From IMG/VR virus record IMGVR_UViG_3300036781_000626, positions 1 through 39,986 of that record: 39,986 nucleotides of DNA. One strand, written 5' to 3'. The notes below the pieces were generated by a model. It ran no database searches and was not told the DNA's origin. It saw nothing but the letters and a program-made list of their open reading frames with translations. Source of the DNA: a virus. Shown here piece by piece: positions 1 through 7,899 of the stretch. Numbering within the stretch: position 1 is the first letter of the stretch; each line of letters begins with the position of its first letter. The position numbers and the translations under genes are program-made.

Positions 1-126
1 ACGACCGGATCGTCACCTCCCTGCTCCGCTTCGACGAAATCGGCCGCAAGGAGCGCATCGGAAATCCCGCGGCCCTGCTCCGCTCGCTGCTCACCCGCGG
101 CTGCACCCCGCCGCGGCCCAGGCGCG
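1..126. repeat. Terminal direct repeat, left copy
   Basis: Bases 1-126 are identical to 39854-39979. The coding frame of the initiator gene crosses the join without interruption, so this is the overlap of a circular or terminally redundant assembly rather than a duplicated locus. The two copies part at 127 versus 39980. Confidence 0.97.
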
Positions 127-278
127 CCCACCCCGCCCCCGCCCTCCAGCCCAAACCCGCGGAAACCATCGACATCATGCCAGGAACGCAATGGCGACCT
201 GCCGACGATGCGCCCCCTGCCACCAGGGAATTCTTTGCGCAGCACAGAAAACTCCAGGAAATGAAAGGGAACACGTGA
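1..278 (+). CDS. Replication initiator, C-terminal part (continues from 39193 across the circular join)
   Basis: This is the 3' end of the gene that starts at 39193. Base 1 corresponds to 39854, and reading on in the same frame reaches TGA at 276-278, giving a 312-residue protein in the closed genome. The C-terminal part here is Pro/Ala-rich (the region PPRPRRAHPAPALQPKP) and ends in a short charged segment. The stop overlaps the ATG of the ParB-like gene (TGATG), which implies translational coupling. The domain description is under the right-hand part. No GTG or ATG inside this stretch has a better case for an independent start. Confidence 0.85.
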   Translation, partial: DRIVTSLLRFDEIGRKERIGNPAALLRSLLTRGCTPPRPRRAHPAPALQPKPAETIDIMPGTQWRPADDAPPATREFFAQHRKLQEMKGNT

Positions 279-2227
279 TGGCCACCGAAGCCGAGAAGAA
301 AATCGCGCAGCCGCGGATGCTGCCTCAGGAGCTCATCGCCGTCGACCGCATCGTCGATGACGGCAAAAACCCCAGGCTGGAATCGAAGGAAGAACGAGAC
401 TCCCTGCAGGAGTTGGCCGAGTCGATCGCGCGCGACGGCCTGCTGCAGCCGATCCTGGTATTTCGCGACGGCGGGAAGTTCCACCTGGTTGCCGGCAAGC
501 GGCGGCTGGCCGCGGCGAAATCCATCGGCTGGAAAAAGATCCAGGCCCTGATCGGTGAATCGCTCGCCGATGTGGACCGCGAACGCAAACGCGTCGTCGA
601 AAACCTCCGCCGGCTGAACCTGAACAAGGCCGAGGAAGTGCTCGCCGTCGTGCAGATGGTCGAACTCTGCGGCGGCGAGGTGGAACTGGCGGCGGACCAG
701 TTCGGCTCAAGCGAAACCTGGATCCGCGATCGGCTCTACCTGCAGAAACTCACAACCAGGGTCCGCGACATGCTCGCCGACGGCCGGCTCAACCTGGGCC
801 AGGCCCGGGAGATCGCGATGTGGGGCGATCCGCGGGACCAGGTGAGGATCGCCCACACGGTCCTGGGCGAGCAGGAAAAGGGCGGACCGGTCACGCGCGA
901 GGACATCCGCGGCTGGCATGACCAGGAGAAGCGCCCGCTCAAAACCGTCGCCTGGGACAAGGCCGTCGAGTTCAACGGCAAGCCGGCGTGCGATGGCTGC
1001 GAGCACAATACGCAGAACAACCGCGGCCTCTTCGGCATCGTCAAAAAGGCGGACCTGGAGGCGTACTGCTCCCTGCCCTCGTGCTACGAGTCGAAAGTCA
1101 TCAAGAGCTCGGAAGAACTTCGCCGGCAGGCGGAGAAGATCAAGGCGCGCGTCGCCGAAAAGGAAATCTCCATCGAGTCGGCGTCGTCGATCGAAGTGGC
1201 GAGAGAAGTGTCGCCGCACTGGATGAACCCCGAGGCGATGCAGAGCACGATCGCGGCGACGATGCCGATCTCGACGCCGGCGAACATCGCCGCCAAAAAG
1301 CCCGACTCCAAGGCGGCCGAGAAAAAAGGCCCCACCGAAAAAGAGATTCGCCAGGCCGCGGTGATCAAGTGGGCCGACGAGTTCCGCCCGTGGCGCGCGG
1401 AGACTTGCCAGGCGATCGTGGCGGCCGTCGAGGAAACAGGGCCAGGGCATCTGCGGATTTCGCGGCTGATCCTGGAACACGCCGAGCCGATGCAAAGGCA
1501 CCCGCCGTACTGGGCCCCGCATTCGATTTACGATTTCACCGGGGCGCGGAAGAATGCCACCGCGCCCGAGGAAGAGGGACCGATCAGCCCTTCGCTCTCG
1601 CGGCTCCTGGACTGCGTCGCCGCCGGGACCTGGGCCCGGCTCTCGGAAATGTCGGCGGCGATCGCCTGGGACGAAGGTGATCTGCTGCAGGATTTTTCCG
1701 GCGGTCCCTACGCCTGCCAGGCGCTGGCCAAAGCCTTCGGCGTGAAAACGCCGCCGCCACCGGCATTCGATAAATTCCTGCCCGAGGCCCTGCGATCGCC
1801 GGCTGCCGCTGGCAAATCACCCGAGGGTGTTTCGGACCAGCCGAGGAACTACGCCGGCGTGGTACGCGAGCCCACATCGATCTCCCTGCACTTCGACCGG
1901 GCTGGCTGGCTCAGCGCCGTGAAACTGCCGACCGCGTCCATCGAGGTTTCGCTGACGCCGGCGGATGGCGGTTTCATGGCCACGGTCCTGGGATCGTTTG
2001 GCCAAGGATCCGCCGCGGCCAAGTTCGAGATCCACCACGCCAACGAGCGGGAAGTTTTCGCCACCAAGGCCGCCGCCGTCCTGGCCGCCTGTCAGCTGGC
2101 CGACAACTGGCTTTCGCGCGATGTCATCAAGTCCCACAAAAAAGACCTTCCGAAAATCGAGCAGGCGATTCAGAAGCTCCGCGCATTCATGCAGACGATC
2201 ACGGCCGCCCTGGAAATCTCAAGGTGA
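278..2227 (+). CDS. ParB-like nuclease/partition-domain protein
   Basis: A 649-residue protein. ATG at 278 overlaps the initiator stop; the longer reading from 191 lies inside the initiator gene and is not preferred. Residues 15-100 form a ParB N-terminal domain with a GKRRLAAAK box at 73-81 (the GERR box of ParB). A helix-turn-helix region follows at about 134-160. Four cysteines, C238-x2-C241 and C264-x4-C269, form a probable zinc site of the kind seen in ParB-like proteins of mobile elements. The rest is a long, weakly conserved C-terminal half with a charged helical end. No ParA ATPase is visible; the nearest ATPase is the HerA-like protein at 4322. The role could be DNA partition, replication control or nicking; the family assignment is firm, the role is inferred. 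Confidence 0.85.
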   Translation: MATEAEKKIAQPRMLPQELIAVDRIVDDGKNPRLESKEERDSLQELAESIARDGLLQPILVFRDGGKFHLVAGKRRLAAAKSIGWKKIQALIGESLADVDRERKRVVENLRRLNLNKAEEVLAVVQMVELCGGEVELAADQFGSSETWIRDRLYLQKLTTRVRDMLADGRLNLGQAREIAMWGDPRDQVRIAHTVLGEQEKGGPVTREDIRGWHDQEKRPLKTVAWDKAVEFNGKPACDGCEHNTQNNRGLFGIVKKADLEAYCSLPSCYESKVIKSSEELRRQAEKIKARVAEKEISIESASSIEVAREVSPHWMNPEAMQSTIAATMPISTPANIAAKKPDSKAAEKKGPTEKEIRQAAVIKWADEFRPWRAETCQAIVAAVEETGPGHLRISRLILEHAEPMQRHPPYWAPHSIYDFTGARKNATAPEEEGPISPSLSRLLDCVAAGTWARLSEMSAAIAWDEGDLLQDFSGGPYACQALAKAFGVKTPPPPAFDKFLPEALRSPAAAGKSPEGVSDQPRNYAGVVREPTSISLHFDRAGWLSAVKLPTASIEVSLTPADGGFMATVLGSFGQGSAAAKFEIHHANEREVFATKAAAVLAACQLADNWLSRDVIKSHKKDLPKIEQAIQKLRAFMQTITAALEISR

Positions 2228-2230
2228 AAT

Positions 2231-3298
2231 ATGCCAGCGCCCCAATGCAAGGTTTTTCTGTGCTGCGAGCGGGCTTTCGATTACCGAAAACCCGGCGATG
2301 CCGAGCCGCTGTTTTACTGCGAGGAGCATGCCGAGCAGATGGGCCTTTCGGCGGGCGGCGAATCGTCGATCGAGGAGGAATCGGTGACGACGGCGGCTGC
2401 GGTCGAGGAAAAATATCAGGCACGGCTCGATGGTGCGGAGGTGATTCCGGCGCAGCCGTTCAAACCGAAACCAGATCCCACGCCGCCCAGGAGTCCATCG
2501 CATGTCGCAGACCAGAAACCTGCCAGGGAAACCCCGCTGCACCGCGTGTCGGCAAACGGTGGGATCGGTGGAGGAAAAGTTACCGTCGCCGTCCGACCGG
2601 ATCGCGATCGCCATGTGCCGCAATTGCGGCCATCTCATGTTCCTGCATCAGGACGGCAGACTGACGGATCTCAGGCCGGCGGAGGCCGCGGCGTTGGCGC
2701 GGCAGAAGAACTTCAACGAGATCAGGGCAGCCCAGAAATACATCACCCGATTCATGTGGGGGTGACAACGCGCGAAACGCCGGCGCCGCCGGCGTCGACC
2801 AAAACCACTCATCGGAAAGGAACTGCGATGCGGGAAAAGCGAGAAGTCATTTGTCTGGACACCGGCCAGCGCTACCCGGACAAACAGGCCGCGGCGAAAG
2901 CGGCCGGATGTACGGAGGGGAGCATGGGCGGCGTGCTCGCGCCCAGCGGGCAGGCGAAACGCGCCACCGTTGGCGGAAAACACTGGGCCTGGGCGGATGC
3001 GGCGGCCCCGGCCGTAAAACGGGCTTACATGCGCAAGGCAGTTCCCCAGGCGAAACCCGTCACGGCATCATCGCCGATCTCGCTGGCGCCCACCGGCCGG
3101 CCGTCCGATGCCCTGGTTGCCGACGAACGCGCGCGGCTCACGCCTTCGATCTCCGCCGCCATCTCCGCGTTTACCCTGGGCATGGCCGGCCTGGGCGAGG
3201 CGCGGGAGGTCAAGCTGCAGCTCAAAACCCGCGGCCTGGACGTCCAGATCGAAATCGAACGCATGAAGGTTTCGGTGACGGAGCTGCCGGTTGAATAA
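2231..3298 (+). CDS. Composite open frame: small Cys protein whose frame runs on into a downstream gene
   Basis: The ATG at 2231 follows AAGGTG and opens 3 bases after the ParB stop. The first ~90 residues look like a real small protein: VFLCCERAF, then FYCEEHAEQMG, a treble-clef-like Cys/His arrangement, then an acidic and proline-rich part. No stop occurs where one is expected near 2500, so the frame continues for 355 codons, through the region better explained by the +2 frame gene at 2502-2765, and joins in frame the gene starting at 2828. The middle of the long product (about 92-198) has the Arg/Gly/His-rich look of an out-of-frame shadow. Either the stop was lost or a base error extends the frame. 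Each of the three units has its own Shine-Dalgarno sequence. Confidence 0.45.
   Translation: MPAPQCKVFLCCERAFDYRKPGDAEPLFYCEEHAEQMGLSAGGESSIEEESVTTAAAVEEKYQARLDGAEVIPAQPFKPKPDPTPPRSPSHVADQKPARETPLHRVSANGGIGGGKVTVAVRPDRDRHVPQLRPSHVPASGRQTDGSQAGGGRGVGAAEELQRDQGSPEIHHPIHVGVTTRETPAPPASTKTTHRKGTAMREKREVICLDTGQRYPDKQAAAKAAGCTEGSMGGVLAPSGQAKRATVGGKHWAWADAAAPAVKRAYMRKAVPQAKPVTASSPISLAPTGRPSDALVADERARLTPSISAAISAFTLGMAGLGEAREVKLQLKTRGLDVQIEIERMKVSVTELPVE
2502..2765 (+). CDS. Zinc-ribbon small protein
   Basis: An 87-residue protein. ATG at 2502 lies 8 bases after AGGAG. CTAC near residue 13 and CRNC near 40 make a two-knuckle CxxC...CxxC zinc ribbon, followed by a helical C-terminus ending YITRFMWG. 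It lies in a different frame from the long composite frame that overlaps it, and it is the better coding candidate for this stretch because the motif and the composition are protein-like. Zinc-ribbon proteins of this size are common in phage early regions. No specific function can be given. Confidence 0.7.
   Translation: MSQTRNLPGKPRCTACRQTVGSVEEKLPSPSDRIAIAMCRNCGHLMFLHQDGRLTDLRPAEAAALARQKNFNEIRAAQKYITRFMWG
2828..3298 (+). CDS. NUMOD1-like DNA-binding protein
   Basis: A 156-residue protein. ATG at 2828 lies 6 bases after AAGGA. Residues 6-55 match the pattern of NUMOD1-type modules, in which a 'sequence-text-like' stretch V-x-C-L-D-T-G, a helical AA-K-A-A-G turn and a final GGKHWAWA recur; these modules bind DNA in phage and homing-endonuclease proteins. 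No nuclease domain is attached. The C-terminal half (100-156) is a separate mixed alpha/beta segment ending VTELPVE. The gene shares its frame with the composite frame from 2231. Function is probably DNA binding in the early region; the target is unknown. Confidence 0.65.
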   Translation: MREKREVICLDTGQRYPDKQAAAKAAGCTEGSMGGVLAPSGQAKRATVGGKHWAWADAAAPAVKRAYMRKAVPQAKPVTASSPISLAPTGRPSDALVADERARLTPSISAAISAFTLGMAGLGEAREVKLQLKTRGLDVQIEIERMKVSVTELPVE

Positions 3299-3419
3299 GA
3301 CTATCGCCATCTTTTCTGGTGACGGCCGGCGAATGTTTGATATCTCCGTCCAGTACTGCCGCCCGCTTCGCAAAGGAATCGAGATTGACCCGCGCAAAAC
3401 TCAAAGGCGATTACGGTGA
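3291..3419 (+). CDS. Very small ORF with TTG start
   Basis: A possible 42-residue protein, MNKTIAIFSGDGRRMFDISV and onwards. TTG at 3291 overlaps the preceding stop and has GGAG 8 bases upstream. The composition looks coding (IEIDPRKTQRRLR at the end), but the size and the rare start make it uncertain. It competes with a GTG-started frame from 3319 that overlaps it. Confidence 0.35.
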   Translation: MNKTIAIFSGDGRRMFDISVQYCRPLRKGIEIDPRKTQRRLR

Positions 3420-3426
3420 ATCCAAT

Positions 3427-3540
3427 ATGCTCCAACTGCTCTATACGCGGCGCGGCCAGTTTGTGACGCTGACGTACTACCAAGTCGGCAGCGGCGATAT
3501 TGTCCGGCACGTTCGCGTCTCGACGGATGAAGAATCGTGA
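3427..3540 (+). CDS. Hypothetical small protein
   Basis: A 37-residue product from ATG 3427: MLQLLYTRRGQFVTLTYYQV, then a short tail ending STDEES. A longer version from GTG 3319 is open but lacks a ribosome site and overlaps the 3291 ORF. The stop overlaps the GTG of the next gene (GTGA), as is usual in this operon. The sequence looks like a small beta-rich fold; no family is recognised. Confidence 0.45.
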   Translation: MLQLLYTRRGQFVTLTYYQVGSGDIVRHVRVSTDEES

Positions 3541-3737
3541 AGGCACAGATTTCGAAAAATAAAACGCCGCGGCGCGGCAGCTGGATCGTGATGGGTGGCG
3601 ATCAAGATGCAGTCGCGCATTGCATGCGGTGCAATGCGCAGCTGGAGTTTCGTCTGCCACTGAACTTCACCACCGTGATCGCTCTATTAAATGCGTTTCG
3701 CAAAGCGCATCTTGGATGCGAGGTGGCGGGTGAGTGA
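3537..3737 (+). CDS. Small CxxC protein
   Basis: A 66-residue protein from GTG 3537, overlapping the upstream stop. It contains HCMRC near residue 30 and a lone C near the end (HLGCEVAGE), compatible with half of a zinc knuckle completed by His/Cys from the C-terminal helix. It sits in a run of four tiny Cys-containing genes. Function unknown. Confidence 0.6.
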   Translation: MKAQISKNKTPRRGSWIVMGGDQDAVAHCMRCNAQLEFRLPLNFTTVIALLNAFRKAHLGCEVAGE

Positions 3738-3741
3738 AGCA

Positions 3742-4074
3742 ATGAATCAGAAAATCATGACCAACCTGAAAATGCTCCAGTCGCTCATCGGCGAGATCTG
3801 CTACGTACTCTCGGTCAACCCGCGGAAAACCGTCACGTTGTATCAGTGGGATCAGATTTCCCGGTTCCATCAGGCCGCCGTCTCCGAACAGCAGAAAATC
3901 CTCCCTGTGTCCGGCATCTGCCGCTACTGCGACTGCACCGACGGCGAGGCCTGCATGATCGCCGGCATTCCCTGCCATTGGATCGATCGCCGAAAAACAG
4001 TTTGCAGCAACCCCGACTGCGCCGCCCAATGGAAAGCCCAAAAGAAAAAACGAAAGGCAGCAAAATCATCATGA
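3742..4074 (+). CDS. Cys-rich CRYCDCTDG motif protein
   Basis: A 110-residue protein. ATG at 3742 follows the preceding stop by 4 bases; an in-frame ATG at 3691 lies inside the upstream gene. A helical N-terminus is followed by a cysteine cluster: CRYCDCTDGEAC, then IPCHW, then VCSNPDC. This C-x2-C-x-C...C...CHW...C cluster is a recurrent phage motif that probably binds zinc. The C-terminus is Lys-rich (KAQKKKRKAAKSS) and could contact nucleic acid. It overlaps the next gene by ATGA. Confidence 0.7.
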   Translation: MNQKIMTNLKMLQSLIGEICYVLSVNPRKTVTLYQWDQISRFHQAAVSEQQKILPVSGICRYCDCTDGEACMIAGIPCHWIDRRKTVCSNPDCAAQWKAQKKKRKAAKSS

Positions 4075-4313
4075 AAGCACAGATTGAAAGTACTACAAAA
4101 ATCATCACCCTCGTCGTCAATGGTGCGGAAATTCCTGCCCGCATCTGGGAAGGTCGAACCGAAAAAGGCGTCCCCTGCCATTTCTTCGTCACGCGCGTGG
4201 CCGTCGCCAACGACCAGGATAAGACCGAATTCACGCAGGAACTCCAGGAGCATGTCCCACCCACGGCCGCGATCGCACGCACCTACGGCTTTGATCCCCG
4301 ACTAATCTTGTGA
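4071..4313 (+). CDS. Hypothetical 80-residue protein
   Basis: Starts at ATG 4071 in an ATGA overlap with the previous stop. Beta-rich N-terminus (TTKIITLVVNGAEIPARIWE), then a helical part ending YGFDPRLIL. It resembles the small conserved proteins of phage early operons; no family is recognised. Its stop is 8 bases before the HerA-like gene, so the two are co-transcribed. Confidence 0.65.
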   Translation: MKAQIESTTKIITLVVNGAEIPARIWEGRTEKGVPCHFFVTRVAVANDQDKTEFTQELQEHVPPTAAIARTYGFDPRLIL

Positions 4314-4321
4314 GGCCCTGG

Positions 4322-6115
4322 ATGAAACCCGTTACCATCGGAACCTCCGACGCCGGCAACGTCCAGCTTGACCTGGTCAAGCTCGTCAGCACCCGTGCCC
4401 TGGTCACCGCCAACAGCGGTGGCGGAAAATCCTGGCTCCTCCGCCTCATCGCCGAAAAAGCCATCGGCCATATCCAAACCCTCATCCTCGATCCCGAGGG
4501 CGAATTCGCCACGCTCCGGGAAAAGCATGACGTGCTACTCGTTGGCGCCGAGGGAGAGGTGGCGGCGGATCCCCGCACCGCAGGCCTGCTCGCCCGCAAA
4601 CTCGCCGAGCTCGAGGTCTCCGCCGTCATCGATTTATCCGAGTTCCACCTGGAGGAACGACAGCGCTTCGTCAAAATATTCGCCGAAACACTGATTGATC
4701 TTCCCAAGAACCTCCGCCACCCCACCATCCTGCTCCTGGACGAGGCCCATTTGTTCTGCCCGGAAAAAGGCGCAGGCGAAGCTGAGTCGGGCCCCGCCGT
4801 CATCGACTTGGCCGTCCGCGGCCGCAAACGCGGCATCTGCCTCATCCCCGCCACGCAGCGGCTCAGCAAACTGTCCAAGCATTGTGAGGCCGAATGCAAC
4901 AACGTCTTCATCGGCCGCACCGTCCAGGACATCGATCAGGCGCGCGCTGCCAAGGTCCTCGGACTCAAACCCGCCGACGCCCTGGCGCTCCGCGACGTGG
5001 AGGCCGGCGAATTCTTCACCTTCGGTCCGGCTATCGCCGCCGCCGGCGTCGTGAAATTTCACGTCGGCGCCGTCGCCACCACGCACCCCGAGCCCGGCGA
5101 TCGCCACAAGCTCAGCGCCCCCAAGGCCTCCGACGCCGTCAAGCAACTCGTCGCCCACCTCGCCGATCTGCCGCAGCAGGCAATTGAGGAGGCGCGCACA
5201 CTCTCCGAAGCCAAACGGCAAATCACCGACCTGCAGCGGCAACTCAAATCCGCCGGCAATCTCAAAACCGTGGAAGTCGCCAGCTCCCAGGAAAAGCAGC
5301 CCATCCGCAACTTGCGCAAAGGACTCGATGACGCCATGAAGATAATCAACCAGCTCGCAGCGACTTCCGCGGATCCCGCCGCGGCGGATCCCGAGCACGT
5401 CCGCAAGATCGTCCAAGGCGCCGTCGACCAGCTCGTCAAATTGTTCCAGGCAAACGATTCCAGGCGGCGCGCGGAACTTGATCGACTTCGCCGCGACGCC
5501 AACCCCATCATCACCAGGCTCCAGAAACTCCTGGGTGACAACAGTGTGTCAATGCAGGCAGTTGCGGTGCCAGCGACTCCGCCGCGGCGGCCAGTGAATG
5601 ACGGCATCGATTCAGCCGAGGACGATTACGCCGGCGATGACCCCGCCCAGGAGCTCGGCGGCGGTGCGCTGAAACGCATCATGCAGGCGCTCGCGCAGAA
5701 TCCCGAGGGCATCACCGATCGGAAACTCGCCATCCTCGCCGACGTGAAATGCCGAGGCAGCACCATGCGCGGTGCCCTCTCCAAAGGCCGCGGCCTGGGC
5801 TGGATCGAGGGAAAGGGGGATCGATTTAAGGCCACGGCAGAGGGGCTCGCGGCGATGGGGGACATCAGCCCGTTGCCCGTCGGCGAGGAGCTCAGGCGCT
5901 ATTGGCAGAATCGGCTGGGCAACGGAGCCGCGCGGCAGATTTTTGATATCGCCCTCGCCAGCTATCCCGAGCCCGTCACCAAACATTACATCGCCGAGCA
6001 CACCGACATCAGCAACAACGGCAGCACCATGCGCGGTGCGCTGAGCAAGCTCCGCGGCCTGCAGTTGATTTCAAAACACGACCTGGTTGCGTCGCCGGTT
6101 CTATTTGAGGAGTGA
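4322..6115 (+). CDS. HerA/DUF87-type P-loop ATPase with tandem winged-helix C-terminus
   Basis: A 597-residue protein; ATG at 4322 follows GAGG by 7 bases. Walker A is ANSGGGKS at 30-37 and Walker B is [11 protein letters not shown] at about 135-145 (D140, E141). A later segment, [15 protein letters not shown], matches sensor/arginine-rich parts of HerA-FtsK-fold translocases. Residues 290-400 are helical with a coiled-coil look. The C-terminus holds two related winged-helix modules, each carrying the string [10 protein letters not shown] (at about 480 and 568), so they arose by duplication. HerA proteins are hexameric DNA-pumping motors, usually paired with NurA; no NurA is seen here. It may supply the motor to the ParB-like protein or process replication intermediates; the role is inferred. 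Confidence 0.8.
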   Translation: MKPVTIGTSDAGNVQLDLVKLVSTRALVTANSGGGKSWLLRLIAEKAIGHIQTLILDPEGEFATLREKHDVLLVGAEGEVAADPRTAGLLARKLAELEVSAVIDLSEFHLEERQRFVKIFAETLIDLPKNLRHPTILLLDEAHLFCPEKGAGEAESGPAVIDLAVRGRKRGICLIPATQRLSKLSKHCEAECNNVFIGRTVQDIDQARAAKVLGLKPADALALRDVEAGEFFTFGPAIAAAGVVKFHVGAVATTHPEPGDRHKLSAPKASDAVKQLVAHLADLPQQAIEEARTLSEAKRQITDLQRQLKSAGNLKTVEVASSQEKQPIRNLRKGLDDAMKIINQLAATSADPAAADPEHVRKIVQGAVDQLVKLFQANDSRRRAELDRLRRDANPIITRLQKLLGDNSVSMQAVAVPATPPRRPVNDGIDSAEDDYAGDDPAQELGGGALKRIMQALAQNPEGITDRKLAILADVKCRGSTMRGALSKGRGLGWIEGKGDRFKATAEGLAAMGDISPLPVGEELRRYWQNRLGNGAARQIFDIALASYPEPVTKHYIAEHTDISNNGSTMRGALSKLRGLQLISKHDLVASPVLFEE

Positions 6116-6120
6116 AGCCC

Positions 6121-6369
6121 ATGCCCCAAGCAGATAACAAAGCGGTCTGTGGCGGCAATTTTCTGCCGTGCCCCTTTTGTGGGGAGCAGCCAATAATTCA
6201 GCCATGGCATGGGGGCGGCCCACGCAAGCGAATGGTGCGTTGCGTTAATGACGCTTGCGCTGCATCGCCCGCCGTCACCAGCCCCACTTCGGAGAAAGCC
6301 CGGAGAGTCTGGAACACGAGGCACGGAGGAGTGAGCGATGTCGGAGGCTGGCCAAATGTCCATCACTGA
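6121..6369 (+). CDS. Lar-like restriction-alleviation family protein
   Basis: An 82-residue protein; ATG at 6121 is preceded by GGAGTG. The pattern [10 protein letters not shown], then [14 protein letters not shown], then a closing RRVWNTR is the signature of the Lar_restr_allev zinc-ribbon family. Named members reduce type I restriction in enteric hosts; most phage members are uncharacterised. It overlaps the 5' end of the nucleotidyltransferase gene. The family call is good; an anti-restriction role is only inferred from the family name. Confidence 0.75.
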   Translation: MPQADNKAVCGGNFLPCPFCGEQPIIQPWHGGGPRKRMVRCVNDACAASPAVTSPTSEKARRVWNTRHGGVSDVGGWPNVHH

Positions 6370-7036
6370 AACAAAACGCCCCCTCGCTCACGCCCTCGCC
6401 GACGCCGAGGCCTTCCGCGACCTCTTCCCCGCGGCCTGCTACGAACGCTGGGAATTCGGCGGCTCCATCCGCCGGCGAAAACCCGAGGTCTCAGATGTCG
6501 AGCACATCGTCATCCCCCGTCTCACCCTGGTCGGCACCGGCGGCCTCTTCGACGAAAAGAAAATCGCCAACCTCCTCTGGGCCCGCTCCGATGATCTCCT
6601 CGCCGCCGGCTGCATCACCAAACATATCTATGTCAGCGATCGCGGATCCTCCCCCCGCTGGGGCCAGCGCCAACGCGGCTGCGACTTCCGCGGCATGAAT
6701 CACGAAATATTCTCCGCCGATCTCGACAACTGGGGCTCCATCCTCGCCTGCCGAACCGGTCCCTGGGAACGATCGAAGGAACTCGTCATCGGCCTGCAAC
6801 GTCACGGTTACGTCAACCACAAAGCTTACGTCCGCGACAAACACCACTGGACCTGCCCCTGCGGCTGGACCGGCGACGCCCCCTACGTCCAGCGAAAAAT
6901 GCCCGCCGTCGACGTGGCCGTCTGCCCCGGCTGCTCAGCCGTCGGCAAGGCGGAACCCAACATTGTCCCCTGCCCCACCGAGGAAGATTTTTTCCGCATG
7001 GCCGGATTCCCCTACATCCAACCGGAGGCACGCTGA
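6338..7036 (+). CDS. Minimal PolX-type (DNA polymerase beta-like) nucleotidyltransferase
   Basis: A 232-residue protein; ATG at 6338 has a strong GGAGGAGTGAG site, which decides this start over the in-frame ATG at 6356. Helix-hairpin-like N-terminus, then [18 protein letters not shown] with G42-S43 and the acidic pair D53/E55, the palm motif of PolX enzymes. A third acidic element, ADLDNWG (D128, D130), is followed by CRTGPWERS, matching the T-G-x-x-x-x-N region. The 8-kDa lyase and PHP domains of full PolX are absent. The C-terminus carries a CPCGW...CPGC zinc ribbon. Probably fills gaps or ends during repair or replication; the activity is inferred from the motifs. Confidence 0.75.
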   Translation: MSEAGQMSITETKRPLAHALADAEAFRDLFPAACYERWEFGGSIRRRKPEVSDVEHIVIPRLTLVGTGGLFDEKKIANLLWARSDDLLAAGCITKHIYVSDRGSSPRWGQRQRGCDFRGMNHEIFSADLDNWGSILACRTGPWERSKELVIGLQRHGYVNHKAYVRDKHHWTCPCGWTGDAPYVQRKMPAVDVAVCPGCSAVGKAEPNIVPCPTEEDFFRMAGFPYIQPEAR

Positions 7037-7389
7037 TGATGAGGTTTATTGATGGCCCGGCTGCCGGAGTTGTGTTGACGCTTCGCCGCGCTCCCATTTT
7101 GATCCGCGCCGTGTTCAACGGGCGCAAACAAAAAGAACAATGGGATGCGCTCGATCAGCCAGACGACGTTCCTTCGCCCCACGAAAAGATATACCTCTAT
7201 ATCGCCGCCGACCGACCACAATCTATTCACCTCTCCAGGCGGCCGCGGACCGCCAGCGGCTGGTTTTGGATGGGAACTTACAAATACCTCCAGGACGCTC
7301 CGCCCGACGAAGTGCTTTTTGACAACGAAGCATACTCGGCCTGGTGCATGGCCAATAAAGATCGCCTCATGCCGGAATGGGCGCGATGA
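7036..7389 (+). CDS. Hypothetical 117-residue protein
   Basis: ATG at 7036 overlaps the previous stop (TGATG). Mixed alpha/beta; aromatic-rich centre (SGWFWMGTYKYL) and the C-terminus AWCMANKDRLMPEWAR. No family recognised. It is the last gene of the early run; a ~250-base gap with regulatory-looking DNA follows. Confidence 0.6.
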   Translation: MMRFIDGPAAGVVLTLRRAPILIRAVFNGRKQKEQWDALDQPDDVPSPHEKIYLYIAADRPQSIHLSRRPRTASGWFWMGTYKYLQDAPPDEVLFDNEAYSAWCMANKDRLMPEWAR

Positions 7390-7429
7390 GAATTCTCACG
7401 CGGTCACAAGACGATAGGAAACAAATGGA

Positions 7430-7451
7430 CAAAATGACATATGACATTTTG
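7430..7451. promoter_or_regulatory. Operator-like inverted and direct repeat
   Basis: CAAAATG and CATTTTG form perfect 7-base arms around ACATATGA, and ATGACAT is repeated in tandem inside. It is AT-rich in GC-rich surroundings and lies upstream of the excisionase/integrase genes. A site for a regulator is inferred. Confidence 0.45.
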
Positions 7452-7585
7452 GCTATGGGAGGGGCAGGTAAAATCCTTGCAGCGAAAAAGCCCCAGACCG
7501 TCAACCAGCCAACGCGCGCTTTTCCGCAGTTGGCGCTTGGGGGGGGGTATGGACGCCTGGGCGAAAGGAGGTGCGGCCTAAAAGG

Positions 7586-7591
7586 TATAAT
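7586..7591 (+). promoter_or_regulatory. Consensus -10 hexamer, promoter for the HTH/integrase operon
   Basis: TATAAT is a perfect -10 match about 45 bases before the first ATG. No good -35 is found at 16-18 spacing (GAAAGG-like), so if real it may need an activator. The operator-like repeat at 7430 lies upstream. Confidence 0.45.
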
Positions 7592-7638
7592 CGGCCTCGT
7601 GTTTAGGGATAAACGCGGCGCTGAAGGAATGGACCCCG

Positions 7639-7899
7639 ATGGATAGCACGATCGATATCCGGCACTGGCTTGAAACAAAACAAGCAGCGCTGCAGCTCGA
7701 CAAATCAACCGTAACAATCACGCGAATGGCAAAAGATGGCCGGCTTAGGGGAGTGATTTACGGCGGCGGATCCAAACGCCGCCGTCTACGAATCGACCCC
7801 TTAAGCGTTACAGAATTTCTGGCGCGGGAGAAGGCGCCGATTCCTGGAGAATTTTGTGAACATTCAAATGTTCGAAGCAAAGCCGGCGGCCAAGGATGA
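7639..7899 (+). CDS. Small MerR-like helix-turn-helix protein (excisionase-like)
   Basis: An 86-residue protein; the pattern LQLDKSTVTITRMAKDGRL, then RLRIDPLSVTEFLAREK is the winged-helix DNA-binding layout of MerR/Xis-type small proteins. It precedes a second HTH protein and the integrase in the same direction. Either this or the 7856 gene could be the recombination directionality factor. It overlaps the next gene by 44 bases in another frame. Confidence 0.65.
   Translation: MDSTIDIRHWLETKQAALQLDKSTVTITRMAKDGRLRGVIYGGGSKRRRLRIDPLSVTEFLAREKAPIPGEFCEHSNVRSKAGGQG

Larger units (their letters stand above)
7390..7638 (+). other. Intergenic control region before the integration genes
   Basis: About 250 bases without a convincing gene. 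It holds the 7430-7451 repeat, a perfect TATAAT at 7586-7591 and an orphan AAAGGAGGTG at 7564-7573. An 89-codon open frame at 7377-7646 crosses it but has no ribosome site and a Gly-rich, shadow-like composition. Confidence 0.5.

Noticed and set aside
7377-7646. 89-codon open frame in the pre-integrase gap
   Set aside because: No ribosome site, Gly-rich shadow-like product, overlaps promoter and operator-like signals.
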